DNA of 64,000 nt from NCBI GenBank assembly GCA_019424965.1, contig JAHYYL010000002.1:43010-107009 (forward strand), in the 5' to 3' direction. Positions within the stretch are counted from its first letter, which is position 1. Each line of letters starts with the position of its first letter. Source of the stretch: Collinsella sp. Lineage in GTDB: Bacteria; Actinomycetota; Coriobacteriia; Coriobacteriales; Coriobacteriaceae. Of this stretch, positions 25,901-34,062 are shown piece by piece. Position numbers and translations under genes: made by a program. The notes below the pieces were generated by a model that had not been told where the DNA came from, ran no database searches, and saw only the letters and a list, made by a program, of their open reading frames with translations.

Positions 25901-26398
25901 ATGTTCACTAAAGTCCTAAGGTCTTTTGGTATGCGTGGTCGAGTCCTTACGCTGGATGCTCCCATCTCGGGCGACGTCATTCCGCTCTCCGAGGTAAACG
26001 ATCAGACGTTTGCCACCGGCCTTTTGGGCCAGGGCGTTGCCATTCAGCCTACGGGTACGCGTGTGATTGCGCCGGCAGACGCCAAGGTCGAGGCCATTTT
26101 TCCCACGGGTCACGCCGTTGCGCTCAACACGGTCGATGGCTTGGACGTGCTCATCCACGTTGGTTTGGACACTGTTCAGCTCGAGGGCAAGCACTTTACT
26201 GTACATGCGCAAGTGGGTGACATCGTCCATAAGGGCGATGTGCTCATCGAGTTCGATCGCGAGGCAATTGCTGCCGAGGGTTACGATGTGACGGTTCCCA
26301 TCTTGGTGTGCAACTCCGTTGAGTTCTCGAGCATCAAAGGCTCCGTTGGCGAGCATGTCGAGGAGATGGAGCAGCTCATCGTCGCGCGTGAGCGCTAG
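25901..26398 (+). CDS. crr: Stand-alone PTS glucose-type EIIA
   Basis: 165 residues, a single EIIA(Glc) domain. The phosphorylated histidine is His86 in VLIHVGLDT, with the partner His71 in PTGHAV; GKHFT and VGDIVHKGD follow as usual. Start at 25901 behind GAGGGGGA. It should accept phosphate from HPr and pass it to EIIB domains that lack their own EIIA, such as the alpha-glucoside EIICB at 53605. That partnership is an inference from domain complement. No PTS membrane gene is adjacent. Confidence 0.92.
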   Translation: MFTKVLRSFGMRGRVLTLDAPISGDVIPLSEVNDQTFATGLLGQGVAIQPTGTRVIAPADAKVEAIFPTGHAVALNTVDGLDVLIHVGLDTVQLEGKHFTVHAQVGDIVHKGDVLIEFDREAIAAEGYDVTVPILVCNSVEFSSIKGSVGEHVEEMEQLIVARER

Positions 26399-26439
26399 TC
26401 GCTCCGCTTTGCCTTTAGCCTACAATTCAAACACGTTTA

Positions 26440-26471
26440 CGGAGGGCGCCCTTGAAACAGGGCGCCCTCCG
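26440..26471. other. 12-bp hairpin before nagB
   Basis: CGGAGGGCGCCC pairs perfectly with its complement across an 8-base loop (TTGAAACA), no T-run. The following 26472-26670 leader is very GC-rich and holds a further dyad GGCCGCA/TGCGGCC near 26581-26603. It could be a transcript-processing or attenuation leader for nagB; no known riboswitch is recognised. Confidence 0.45.
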
Positions 26472-26670
26472 TGGCAAGATGGGATTTGTCCGAAGCTAAA
26501 CAGCTTTGGGTCACCGTGGACGGGCAGGGGCCTCGACGCGGGTAGACACGAGACACATACATTACGCGACCTCGCCCTGGTGGCCGCACACGTTGGTTGC
26601 GGCCGACGCGGGCCGCGGGCAAGTGCTTGTAAGGGGAGCCTTGCCTCTCTTGTACGAGAAAGGACGCGTA

Positions 26671-27399
26671 ATGAAGATCATTAAAGCTAAAGACTACGAG
26701 GATATGAGCCGCAAGGCCGCCAATATCATCTCGGCCCAGGTTATTCTCAAGCCCGATTGCGTGCTGGGTCTTGCCACCGGCTCCACTCCGATTGGCGCCT
26801 ACAAGCAGCTCGCCGCTTGGTACAAGAAGGGTGACGTCGACTTTGCCGAGGTCAGCACCTACAACCTCGACGAGTATCGTGGCCTTTCGCACGACGATCC
26901 CCAGAGCTACCACTACTTTATGCGTGAGAACTTCTTCGATCACATTAACATCGACCTGAACAACACGCATGTGCCCGATGGTTCCAATCCCGACGCTGCC
27001 GCTGCCTGCTCTGAGTATGACAAGATCGTCGCTGCTGCCGGTTACCCTGATCTGCAGCTGCTCGGCATCGGTAACAACGGTCACATTGGCTTCAACGAGC
27101 CCGATGATCACTTCTCCAAGGGTACGCACTGTGTCGACCTTACCGAGAGCACTATTCAGGCCAACAGCCGCCTGTTTGACAGCATCGACGACGTGCCTCG
27201 TCAGGCCTACACCATGGGCACTCAGACCATCATGTATGCCCGCATGATCCTGGTTGTCGCCAATGGCGAGGCCAAGGCCCAAGCCGTGCATGACATGTGC
27301 TTTGGTCCGGTTACCCCCGAGTGCCCTGCCTCGATCCTGCAGCTGCACACCAACTGCGTTGTCGTTGCCGACGAGGCCGCCCTTTCGCTCTGCGAGTAA
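26671..27399 (+). CDS. nagB: Glucosamine-6-phosphate deaminase
   Basis: 242 residues. Converts glucosamine-6-phosphate to fructose-6-phosphate and ammonia. Shows LATGSTP near the N-terminus, the YNLDEYRGL active-site motif, GIGNNGHIGFNEP and the MGTQTIMYA region. Start at 26671 (GAAAGGA upstream); an extended frame to 26506 has no ribosome site and is GC-rich leader. Slightly short, about 24 residues less than E. coli NagB, as in Gram-positive members without the C-terminal allosteric tail. Confidence 0.96.
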   Translation: MKIIKAKDYEDMSRKAANIISAQVILKPDCVLGLATGSTPIGAYKQLAAWYKKGDVDFAEVSTYNLDEYRGLSHDDPQSYHYFMRENFFDHINIDLNNTHVPDGSNPDAAAACSEYDKIVAAAGYPDLQLLGIGNNGHIGFNEPDDHFSKGTHCVDLTESTIQANSRLFDSIDDVPRQAYTMGTQTIMYARMILVVANGEAKAQAVHDMCFGPVTPECPASILQLHTNCVVVADEAALSLCE

Positions 27400-27429
27400 C
27401 GCGACCAAGCGATCTTGCATAGCTTTCCA

Positions 27430-27458
27430 AAAGGCCCTCGCTTTGCGGGGGCCTTTTT
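27430..27458 (+). terminator. Terminator of nagB
   Basis: AAAGGCCCTCG with its complement at 27446-27456 (one G-T), loop CTTTG, running into TTTTT. Confidence 0.88.
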
Positions 27459-27600
27459 AGTGGACATAGGCCGCGGCACATGCATGACGGAAACCTTGCC
27501 GCATGCTTGACTGGAGGGTTCTAAATCATTCGATTCATTCCATAGCAGATTCTATGCACATTTACCACCATAGAGTCGCAGGCGGTAGTGAGGAGTAGGC

Positions 27601-27614
27601 GAGTTGCGCAACTC
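27601..27614. promoter_or_regulatory. Perfect palindrome GAGTTGCGCAACTC
   Basis: 14-bp perfect palindrome 236 bases before the ATPase/SARP regulator gene. Possibly an operator. The rest of 27459-27849 shows no gene I can support. Confidence 0.4.
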
Positions 27615-27849
27615 AAATAAAAACAGCTGACTGCGCTACACTGCAAATGGGATGGGACATGCTGGCAAGCGCATTGACCTGCGCAAAGACCTATTGGTCG
27701 GGGGATAAGTTACCATCGGGCCTCGCTGTACAAAAACTTGCCAAACACGTACCGGCAGACAACCAAAAAACTCTATGTCGTGCTATTCACGGGGTGGCTC
27801 ATATGGTCCTGCAGTTACGGTGTCCATATGGTCGAGTTGAGGAGCAGGC

Positions 27850-30846
27850 ATGGAAAACGATCTGGGCAATACGGACGACCTCGAGTTGATGCCGATGGGC
27901 GGCGGCTATATGGTGCGGCGCGATCGCTTGATGAACGAGCTCATCGTTAAAGGGCGCAAGGCGGGAATTGTTTTGCTCTATGCGCCCGACGGGTTTGGTA
28001 AGACGTCGGTGCTGCTGCAATACGTGCAGGAGGTTAAATCGGATCCCACGCGAGGGCCGGTTCGGATTATCGAGGCCGACCGCGCGATTGGACGCGAGCT
28101 CTTTATGCAGCTCGAGGTTGTCGCCGATGAGCTTAAGGACAAACCCCATTCGCTCGTTGCGATCGACAACGTGCCCAATCTCGAGCAGCACGAAACCGAG
28201 GACCTCATCGATCGAATCCGCAGCTTACGTGCTGCGGGGACAGGGGTCTTTATTGCCTGCCGCCCCTCAAACCGATTGCTTATCCACGGGCTGGGCGATT
28301 CTGTAAAAGTCAATGCGCAGATGCTCAAAGTGCACGCCTATGAGTATTCGTCATGGGCCACGGCGTTCTCAATTAGCACATCGCTCGATTTTTATCGGCT
28401 CACACAGGGTGTGCCCGAGCTTGTATCTGCCTTGCAGACGGGAGTGTATGGACAGGGCGATGTTGCCGGGTTGCTCGAGAACGAAATCGTCAACGTGTAC
28501 GGTGCGGCGCTGGCCGATCTTGCATCGCTCGAGAATAACCTGTTGTTTACCGTTGCCTGTTTGATGGTACTGATGGGCGAGGGTGGCATTGCGGAGCTAG
28601 AGGCGTGCGGCGTGAGGCTTTCGATGATCGACCAGTCCATCTTTGTGCGCGATTATCCGATTTTTGGCGTGGATCCGTCTGATCGCACCTTTAGGTGTTT
28701 GGGCGCCAAGGACAACGCGCGCCTGAGGTTGCGAAAGCTTGTTGCCGAGATCCGTCCCGAACTAGTATCGCGGGCTGCTCGCATTTTGATTAAGGCAGGC
28801 CGATGCGATTTGGCCATGGACCTGGCCGATGCGTTCTTGGACCGTCGTGTGGTGTTGGAGCTAGCCGGGCAGTATGGGGCCGATCTTGCGCTGACCGGGC
28901 ATGGAGGGGACATTTGCCGTGCGGCGTCGGCGATGATCAATGCAGAAAAGCAGGAGCAAGAGCCGGCACCCGCCGAGGCACTCGGCGTGTATCTGGCGGC
29001 TGTCAGCGTGTGCAATACAAAGCTAGCAAGGTATATGGCGTCCGTTATCGAGCGTGCGGGTGACCAGGCGGCCCGCGAGGTCGACCCCGCTACCTGGAAA
29101 ATAGCCCAGGCGCTCACTATCGCCTTTTACGGCGACAATGACCTGGGGCTTCCCGCCAACCCTGTTTTGCAAGAACAGACATCCTGCGAGGTACTCGACA
29201 TGCTGTCCGCGCATATCGAGGTCAAGCGCCATCTAACCGAGCGAGCGGAAGACGGCGATGTTCTCGCGAAGCTCAAGGTGTGCAAAGTCTACGATTGCGA
29301 GCTCGACATCGCGGGGATTCTCATACAGGCCGACCATATGCTGGTGGAGCTGTTCGACGGCTCGTTTGCAAAACCCGACGAGCGCGATGACAAGATGGCG
29401 CAGATACTCGAGGCGCTCGATATCCGCGGGCTTAAGGCGCCATCCATTTGGCTGCGTATGGTATTGGCAGCGCGGCGCCTGCTCGCGGGCTTGCCCGTGA
29501 CCGACGATATGGCATTTGGCGAGCTCGACCGCTTTGCGGTGCGTGTTCGTGACAATCAAATTCAGCTGTTTGGGCTATTGCTGGAGGGCTGGCAATCGCT
29601 GGCGGAGGGGCGGCCGGTCAACGCAAAGTTCCGCGCGGTCCAGGTGCTCAAGCTCGCCGACGAATCGATTACGTACGTGCGCGAAAACGCTTTGCTGCTG
29701 GAGCGCGTGGCGTATCTGCGCAATACGTCGCTGGTATCGGTTCGCGAAGAGGCAGAGTTGCTCGATATTAGCAAGACACAGGTCGGCGGCTCAGAAGCCT
29801 GGATCGTGGCACTGCATTTGGCCGCTGCGGGCCGCGATAGCGATCTTGCTGCCTGGATGTCTATGAATCGCGCGGGGATTCTGGAACCATCGTATCGGCT
29901 CTTTGCGCGCCTTGCCATGCATTGTCTGGGCGAGCCGGCGACCAGGATTCGCAAGAAGCTTCCCGTGCGCGAGCTGTCGCGGTACTCGCTGCGCGACGAT
30001 TTGGAAGGGGAGGGCGAGCGCCTGTTCCAGGCTGGCGAGGTTGAAGCCGTTGATACCATCGACCATATCGAGATTCGCATGTTTGGTGCGTTCCGCGCCG
30101 AGCGCGACGGGTTTCCCATCACGGACAAAATGTGGCGCCGCAAGAAGGCGGCGACGCTTGCCGAGCGGCTTGCACTGGGCATGGATGCACTCGTCGATCG
30201 TGAGACGCTGGCAATGGAGTTGTGGCCCCATGCCGAGTTCAATAGCGCCCGCAACAACCTGTACTCGACGATATCGCGCTTGCGGTCGGCTTTGGGACCG
30301 ACGCCGGATGGCAAGTCGTGTGTGCTCATCCAAAATGAATGCATCGGACTCAACGGCGACTACGTCAAGACCGATGTACGGCTGTTTGACCAGATAAGCC
30401 GCGAGGTTTTGGGAAATCGCACGGGTGCGCGCGGGCCCCATTTAGTTGAGCTGTGCCTTAAGATTGAGCAGCTTTATGCCGGACCGCTGTATGTTCCCAA
30501 TGGCTGTAATCCAACCTACTTTTTGCGCATGCGGCGCATTATGCAGTCAAAGTACATCGATTGCATGATTAAGGGGGCAAATGCCGCTCTAGAAGAAAAC
30601 GACCTGCAGTCGGCGATTTGGCTGGCGGAGTCGGGGCTTCGGCAGGAAACGGCGCGTGAGGATATGGTGCGCTGCGCCATGCGCGTCTACAGTGCGGCGG
30701 GGCGGCGGCGCGATATCGTCGAGCTGTACAGCGGGCATATGCACCATCTGAGGGAGCAGGTCAATGGCGTGCCCGAGCCCGAGACGCGGCGTCTATACGA
30801 GCGCTTGGTGGAGGGACGGCTCAATCGCGTGCTGGTCGAGCGATAA
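27850..30846 (+). CDS. Large ATPase-SARP/BTAD transcriptional regulator
   Basis: 998-residue cytoplasmic regulator. The N-terminus has a STAND-type nucleotide-binding domain (Walker A APDGFGKTS, residues 45-53; Walker B-like LVAIDNV). A long helical, TPR-like middle follows (about 300-730). At about 738-835 comes a winged-helix DNA-binding domain (IEIRMFGAFRAERDG, then YSTISRLRSALG), and at about 845-995 a bacterial transcriptional activation domain of the SARP/DnrI type (LVELCLKIEQLYAGPLY, TAREDMVRCAMRVYSAAGRRRDI). GAGGAG precedes the ATG. No target gene is adjacent in the same direction, so its regulon is not visible. Signal and ligand unknown. Confidence 0.85.
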   Translation: MENDLGNTDDLELMPMGGGYMVRRDRLMNELIVKGRKAGIVLLYAPDGFGKTSVLLQYVQEVKSDPTRGPVRIIEADRAIGRELFMQLEVVADELKDKPHSLVAIDNVPNLEQHETEDLIDRIRSLRAAGTGVFIACRPSNRLLIHGLGDSVKVNAQMLKVHAYEYSSWATAFSISTSLDFYRLTQGVPELVSALQTGVYGQGDVAGLLENEIVNVYGAALADLASLENNLLFTVACLMVLMGEGGIAELEACGVRLSMIDQSIFVRDYPIFGVDPSDRTFRCLGAKDNARLRLRKLVAEIRPELVSRAARILIKAGRCDLAMDLADAFLDRRVVLELAGQYGADLALTGHGGDICRAASAMINAEKQEQEPAPAEALGVYLAAVSVCNTKLARYMASVIERAGDQAAREVDPATWKIAQALTIAFYGDNDLGLPANPVLQEQTSCEVLDMLSAHIEVKRHLTERAEDGDVLAKLKVCKVYDCELDIAGILIQADHMLVELFDGSFAKPDERDDKMAQILEALDIRGLKAPSIWLRMVLAARRLLAGLPVTDDMAFGELDRFAVRVRDNQIQLFGLLLEGWQSLAEGRPVNAKFRAVQVLKLADESITYVRENALLLERVAYLRNTSLVSVREEAELLDISKTQVGGSEAWIVALHLAAAGRDSDLAAWMSMNRAGILEPSYRLFARLAMHCLGEPATRIRKKLPVRELSRYSLRDDLEGEGERLFQAGEVEAVDTIDHIEIRMFGAFRAERDGFPITDKMWRRKKAATLAERLALGMDALVDRETLAMELWPHAEFNSARNNLYSTISRLRSALGPTPDGKSCVLIQNECIGLNGDYVKTDVRLFDQISREVLGNRTGARGPHLVELCLKIEQLYAGPLYVPNGCNPTYFLRMRRIMQSKYIDCMIKGANAALEENDLQSAIWLAESGLRQETAREDMVRCAMRVYSAAGRRRDIVELYSGHMHHLREQVNGVPEPETRRLYERLVEGRLNRVLVER

Positions 30847-30878
30847 AAAACGGGCGCCCGAAGTACTTGGGCACCCGT
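30845..30878 (-). terminator. Terminator for yhbY (bidirectional position)
   Basis: Hairpin 30850-30859/30869-30878 (one mismatch), with six A on the plus strand before it, giving a T-run for leftward transcripts. It lies between the convergent regulator and yhbY genes. Confidence 0.75.
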
Positions 30879-30915
30879 AAGCTTGCTATGTGTTGGCTCG
30901 CCGGATCATTGGCTC

Positions 30916-31215
30916 TTAGACGAGCTTGATCTTCTCGATGTCCTTGCGCGAGGACTCGCGATACAGCGAGAACTTGCGGCCGATGACCTGGACGACCTCG
31001 GCGTGGCAGCGCTCAGCGAGCTCTTCGGCGGCCTCGCGGGCGGAAAGACTGGAGCCATCGAGCACGGAGCACTTAACGAGCTCGTGCTTCTCCAGGTAGG
31101 CGACCGTCTGCTCGACGGTGCCCTCGTTGACATCGGACTTACCGATGATGATGGCGGGGTTGAGGTGATGGGCCGTGCTGCGAAGCTGCTTGACCTGGGC
31201 TCCTGTCAGTGCCAT
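30916..31215 (-). CDS. yhbY: YhbY-type CRM-domain RNA-binding protein
   Basis: 99 residues, a single CRM domain associated with pre-50S ribosomal particles. Typical features: LTGAQVKQLRSTAHHLNPAIIIGKSDVNEG, KCSVLDG, and VIGRKFSLYRES toward the end. The motif corresponding to GxxG is IIIGKSDV. Only a weak purine-rich ribosome site (GAAAGCGAG) precedes the ATG. Single gene, convergent with the upstream regulator. Confidence 0.93.
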   Translation of the reverse strand: MALTGAQVKQLRSTAHHLNPAIIIGKSDVNEGTVEQTVAYLEKHELVKCSVLDGSSLSAREAAEELAERCHAEVVQVIGRKFSLYRESSRKDIEKIKLV

Positions 31216-31373
31216 GGGTTCTCGCTTTCTATGTATGGGGCGCCCCGCGACGGGGCCTTAATCTACGTGAGCTGTCCCACGATAGCGCAGGAACGGCGCG
31301 GTGTGGGGCGCGTTTGCCCAGTTCGCAAAGAATGCGGATGCCGAGGTGATGGGCAGCTCGGGCTGTGAACGGG

Positions 31374-32261
31374 CTACGAGCGGGATTCAGAGACCGGTTC
31401 CCATGCAATAAACGCCCAGCGAACCTTACGGATATGGTCGAGCATATAGCACCCCTGCGGCACGCCCTTGGAGCCCGGCTCACCGGCATGGGGATTCTCG
31501 ATCATGTGTTGGGCGATGTAGTCGCGCAGACGGTCGACCTTATCCTCGTTGCCATGCTCAAGCATGCGGGAAAAGTCCGCCACGCCTGCCTCAAGGCTAT
31601 CGAAGGTATCGCGACGAGGCGATTCAAAGTACGTGACCTGCGGCAGGGCACCCATCTGAATGAGAATGTTAAAGGCGTACACAAAGCCATTGCTGCAGGT
31701 AACCGAGGCGCCGATGGCGTTCATCAAGTGCAGATCATAGCGCGGGCTGGAGTTGGCGACCATCGTGACAGCACAACGCCGACGAGCCGTTCGATTAAGC
31801 TTGGCAAGCGCATCTTTTAGATTGGTCATCGTAACCGACCGACTGGCAAAGGCAACATCCACCGCTTTCGCGACCGGTCCAACCAAATCCCAATCATCAT
31901 CCCAAGCAAGCTCAAGCGGCGTTATGCGCCCCTCGAGCCCGTAATACTCAATGCCAGCATCAAGCGTGCCCAACATGGCAGGGGAAAAGTCAGCAGCAAT
32001 CACAGGATGCCCAGCCTGAGCAAGCGGAATAGCAATCGACCCAGCCCCGCACCCCATATCGAGTACCGACTCGCCGGGCTCAAGCGCCAGCAGCTTTATA
32101 AAATCCCGAGCATAAGGGGCAGTCTCCAACGGCCGAAAATGCCGAGCCCTTTTATCCCACTCAAAAGAATCGTCAGCCCGCCGCCGATCAGCTTGCAGAC
32201 GTATCCATTCGCCATTCCAATCCGCAGAAAGCAGATCAGAACGAATCTCCCCATCAACCAC
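31374..32261 (-). CDS. Class I SAM-dependent methyltransferase
   Basis: 295 residues. The SAM-binding loop VLDMGCGAGSIAIPLA and acidic strand end VIAADFS mark a Rossmann methyltransferase; the ASRSVTMTNL segment corresponds to motif IV/V. The GTG start at 32259-32261 is supported by GAGGAGG 7 bases upstream. The N-terminal ~50 residues (ADDSFEWDKRARHF) and C-terminal SKGVPQGCYMLDH are not recognised as any particular family, so the substrate is unknown. Many such proteins in anaerobes sit near corrinoid or molybdenum genes; this one lies alone. Confidence 0.85.
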   Translation of the reverse strand: MVDGEIRSDLLSADWNGEWIRLQADRRRADDSFEWDKRARHFRPLETAPYARDFIKLLALEPGESVLDMGCGAGSIAIPLAQAGHPVIAADFSPAMLGTLDAGIEYYGLEGRITPLELAWDDDWDLVGPVAKAVDVAFASRSVTMTNLKDALAKLNRTARRRCAVTMVANSSPRYDLHLMNAIGASVTCSNGFVYAFNILIQMGALPQVTYFESPRRDTFDSLEAGVADFSRMLEHGNEDKVDRLRDYIAQHMIENPHAGEPGSKGVPQGCYMLDHIRKVRWAFIAWEPVSESRS

Positions 32262-32429
32262 GGGCCAACCTCCTCACGCACAAAAAAGCGGCCCCTCCCA
32301 AAAGAAGAGCCGCAACAAGCATATATCAGAAAAAGAACCGTTCCAACGCCAAAACGCCGCACCAACCAAGGCGGGCAGAAGCGAAGCGACTGCCACTGAG
32401 CCAGAACCCAGCCAAGGTTGAGATGTGCG

Positions 32430-32571
32430 GGAGCCCCGCCGCCGGGCGGCAGACATATAAGGTCGATCGCGAGTTCCGCACGAGCCGGAGAGCACTTAAT
32501 GTGCTCTCCGTGCGAGTCAGGAATGTCCGAGCAGGCGACCTTATATGTCTGCCGCCCGGCGGCGGGGCTCC
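32430..32571. repeat. 142-bp nested palindrome, 36-bp perfect arms
   Basis: Arms 32430-32465 and 32536-32571 are exactly complementary over 36 bases. Inside, GGAGAGCAC (32487-32495) pairs with 32501-32509 around TTAAT, flanked by CGCAC/GTGCG. Only about 18 bases separate it from the PFL-family stop codon. Same layout as 13380-13510. Confidence 0.9.
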
Positions 32572-32589
32572 TCGCCTCGTATCCCTAGA

Positions 32590-33954
32590 CTAGTTCTTGA
32601 GCGAGTTCAGCGGCGCCGGGAAGCGTCCGCCGCGATGGGCAAGCACGGTGCCGGCGTTGGGGTTCACCGGCATGATGGGTGCACGGCCGAACAGGCCGCC
32701 GTACTCGACGCAGTCACCCACGCCCTTGCCGATGGCGGGAATCACGCGGACGGCCGTGGTCTTGTTGTTGATGACGCCGATGGCCATCTCGTCGGCGATG
32801 ATGCCGGCGATGGTCTCGACCGGGGTGTCGCCGGGGATGGCGATCATGTCCAGGCCAACGGAGCACACGCAGGTCATGGCCTCGAGCTTCTCGAGCGAAA
32901 GCGCACCGGCTTCGACGGCGGCGATCATGCCGGCGTCCTCGGACACGGGGATGAAAGCGCCCGAAAGACCGCCCACGCTGGAACTGGCCATGACGCCGCC
33001 CTTCTTGACGGCATCGTTGAGCATGGCGAGCGCGCAGGTCGTGCCGGGGCCACCGCAGATGCCCACGCCGATAATCTCGAGGATGCGCGCAACGGAGTCG
33101 CCGATGGCAGGCGTAGGTGCCAGCGACAGGTCGACAATGCCCTTCTCGACACCCAGACGATGGGCGGCCTCGCGGCTCATGAGCTCGCCGGCACGGGTGA
33201 TTTTAAAGGCAGTCTGCTTAATCTTCTCGGCGACTTCCATCATCGATGCGGAATCGGGCAGCTTCTCCAGGGCTGCGGCCATAACGCCGGGGCCCGAGAC
33301 GCCCACGTTGATGACGGCGTCGGCCTCGCCACCGCCGTGGACGGCACCCGCCATAAACGGGGAGTCCTCGACCATGTTAGCAAAGCAGACAAACTTGGAA
33401 GCGCCGACGGAATCCTGGTCGGCCGTGAGTTTAGCGGCATCGATGATGGTCTGCGCAGCCATGAGTACGGCGTCCATGTTGATGCCGGCACGCAGGCTGG
33501 CGACGTTGACGCTGGAGCAGACGCGGCTCGTGGTGGCGAGCGCCTGGGGGATGGACTGGATGACGCGGCGGTCGGCGTCGCCGATGCCCTTCTGGACGAG
33601 TGCGGAGAAGCCGCCCAGGTAATCGATGCCGAGCGTCTCGGCCGCACGGTCGAGGGCATGCGCGATGGGGGTGAGGTCCTCATCCTTGCAGCACGCGGCG
33701 ATCTGCGCCACCGGGGTGACGGAAACGCGCTTGTTGACAATGGGGATACCGTACTCGCGCTCGAGGTTCTCGGCGGTCTCGACCAGATGCTCAGCCGTGT
33801 GCGTCACATGGTCGTAGATCTTCGTGCACATGCGGTCGAGGTTCTCGTCACCGCAACCCATGAGCGAAACACCCATGGTGATGGTCCTGATGTCGAGGTT
33901 CTGTTCCTCAACCATGCCGCGGGTTTCCGCGATTTCTGCGGGCGTGATCGCCAT
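32590..33954 (-). CDS. PFL (DUF711/UPF0210) family protein
   Basis: 454 residues from the ATG at 33954 (TAGGAG 9 bases upstream; an ATG at 34011 has no ribosome site). A member of the pyruvate-formate-lyase-like fold family without the glycyl-radical chemistry; function unproven. Landmarks: [51 protein letters not shown] and the C-terminal [13 protein letters not shown]. In many genomes it is preceded by a small ACT-domain protein (UPF0237); none is present here. Confidence 0.92.
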   Translation of the reverse strand: MAITPAEIAETRGMVEEQNLDIRTITMGVSLMGCGDENLDRMCTKIYDHVTHTAEHLVETAENLEREYGIPIVNKRVSVTPVAQIAACCKDEDLTPIAHALDRAAETLGIDYLGGFSALVQKGIGDADRRVIQSIPQALATTSRVCSSVNVASLRAGINMDAVLMAAQTIIDAAKLTADQDSVGASKFVCFANMVEDSPFMAGAVHGGGEADAVINVGVSGPGVMAAALEKLPDSASMMEVAEKIKQTAFKITRAGELMSREAAHRLGVEKGIVDLSLAPTPAIGDSVARILEIIGVGICGGPGTTCALAMLNDAVKKGGVMASSSVGGLSGAFIPVSEDAGMIAAVEAGALSLEKLEAMTCVCSVGLDMIAIPGDTPVETIAGIIADEMAIGVINNKTTAVRVIPAIGKGVGDCVEYGGLFGRAPIMPVNPNAGTVLAHRGGRFPAPLNSLKN

Positions 33955-33999
33955 CCTTGCGCTCCTATCTGCCAAAACGAGCATACTCTTATCTATTCT

Positions 34000-34037
34000 A
34001 ACGTGCCGCACGTGCCAAGCGGCGCGTGCGGCACGTT
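34000..34037. other. 13-bp hairpin between metH and the PFL gene
   Basis: AACGTGCCGCACG at 34000-34012 pairs with 34025-34037; no T-run on the minus strand. Could stabilise the 3' end of the met operon message or act as a weak terminator. Confidence 0.5.
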
Positions 34038-34062
34038 TTGGTGCTCGGTTGTTTCCGTTGTG

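Noticed and set aside
27647..27889. 80-residue frame before the SARP regulator
   Set aside because: No ribosome site, overlaps the regulator start, and no recognisable composition.
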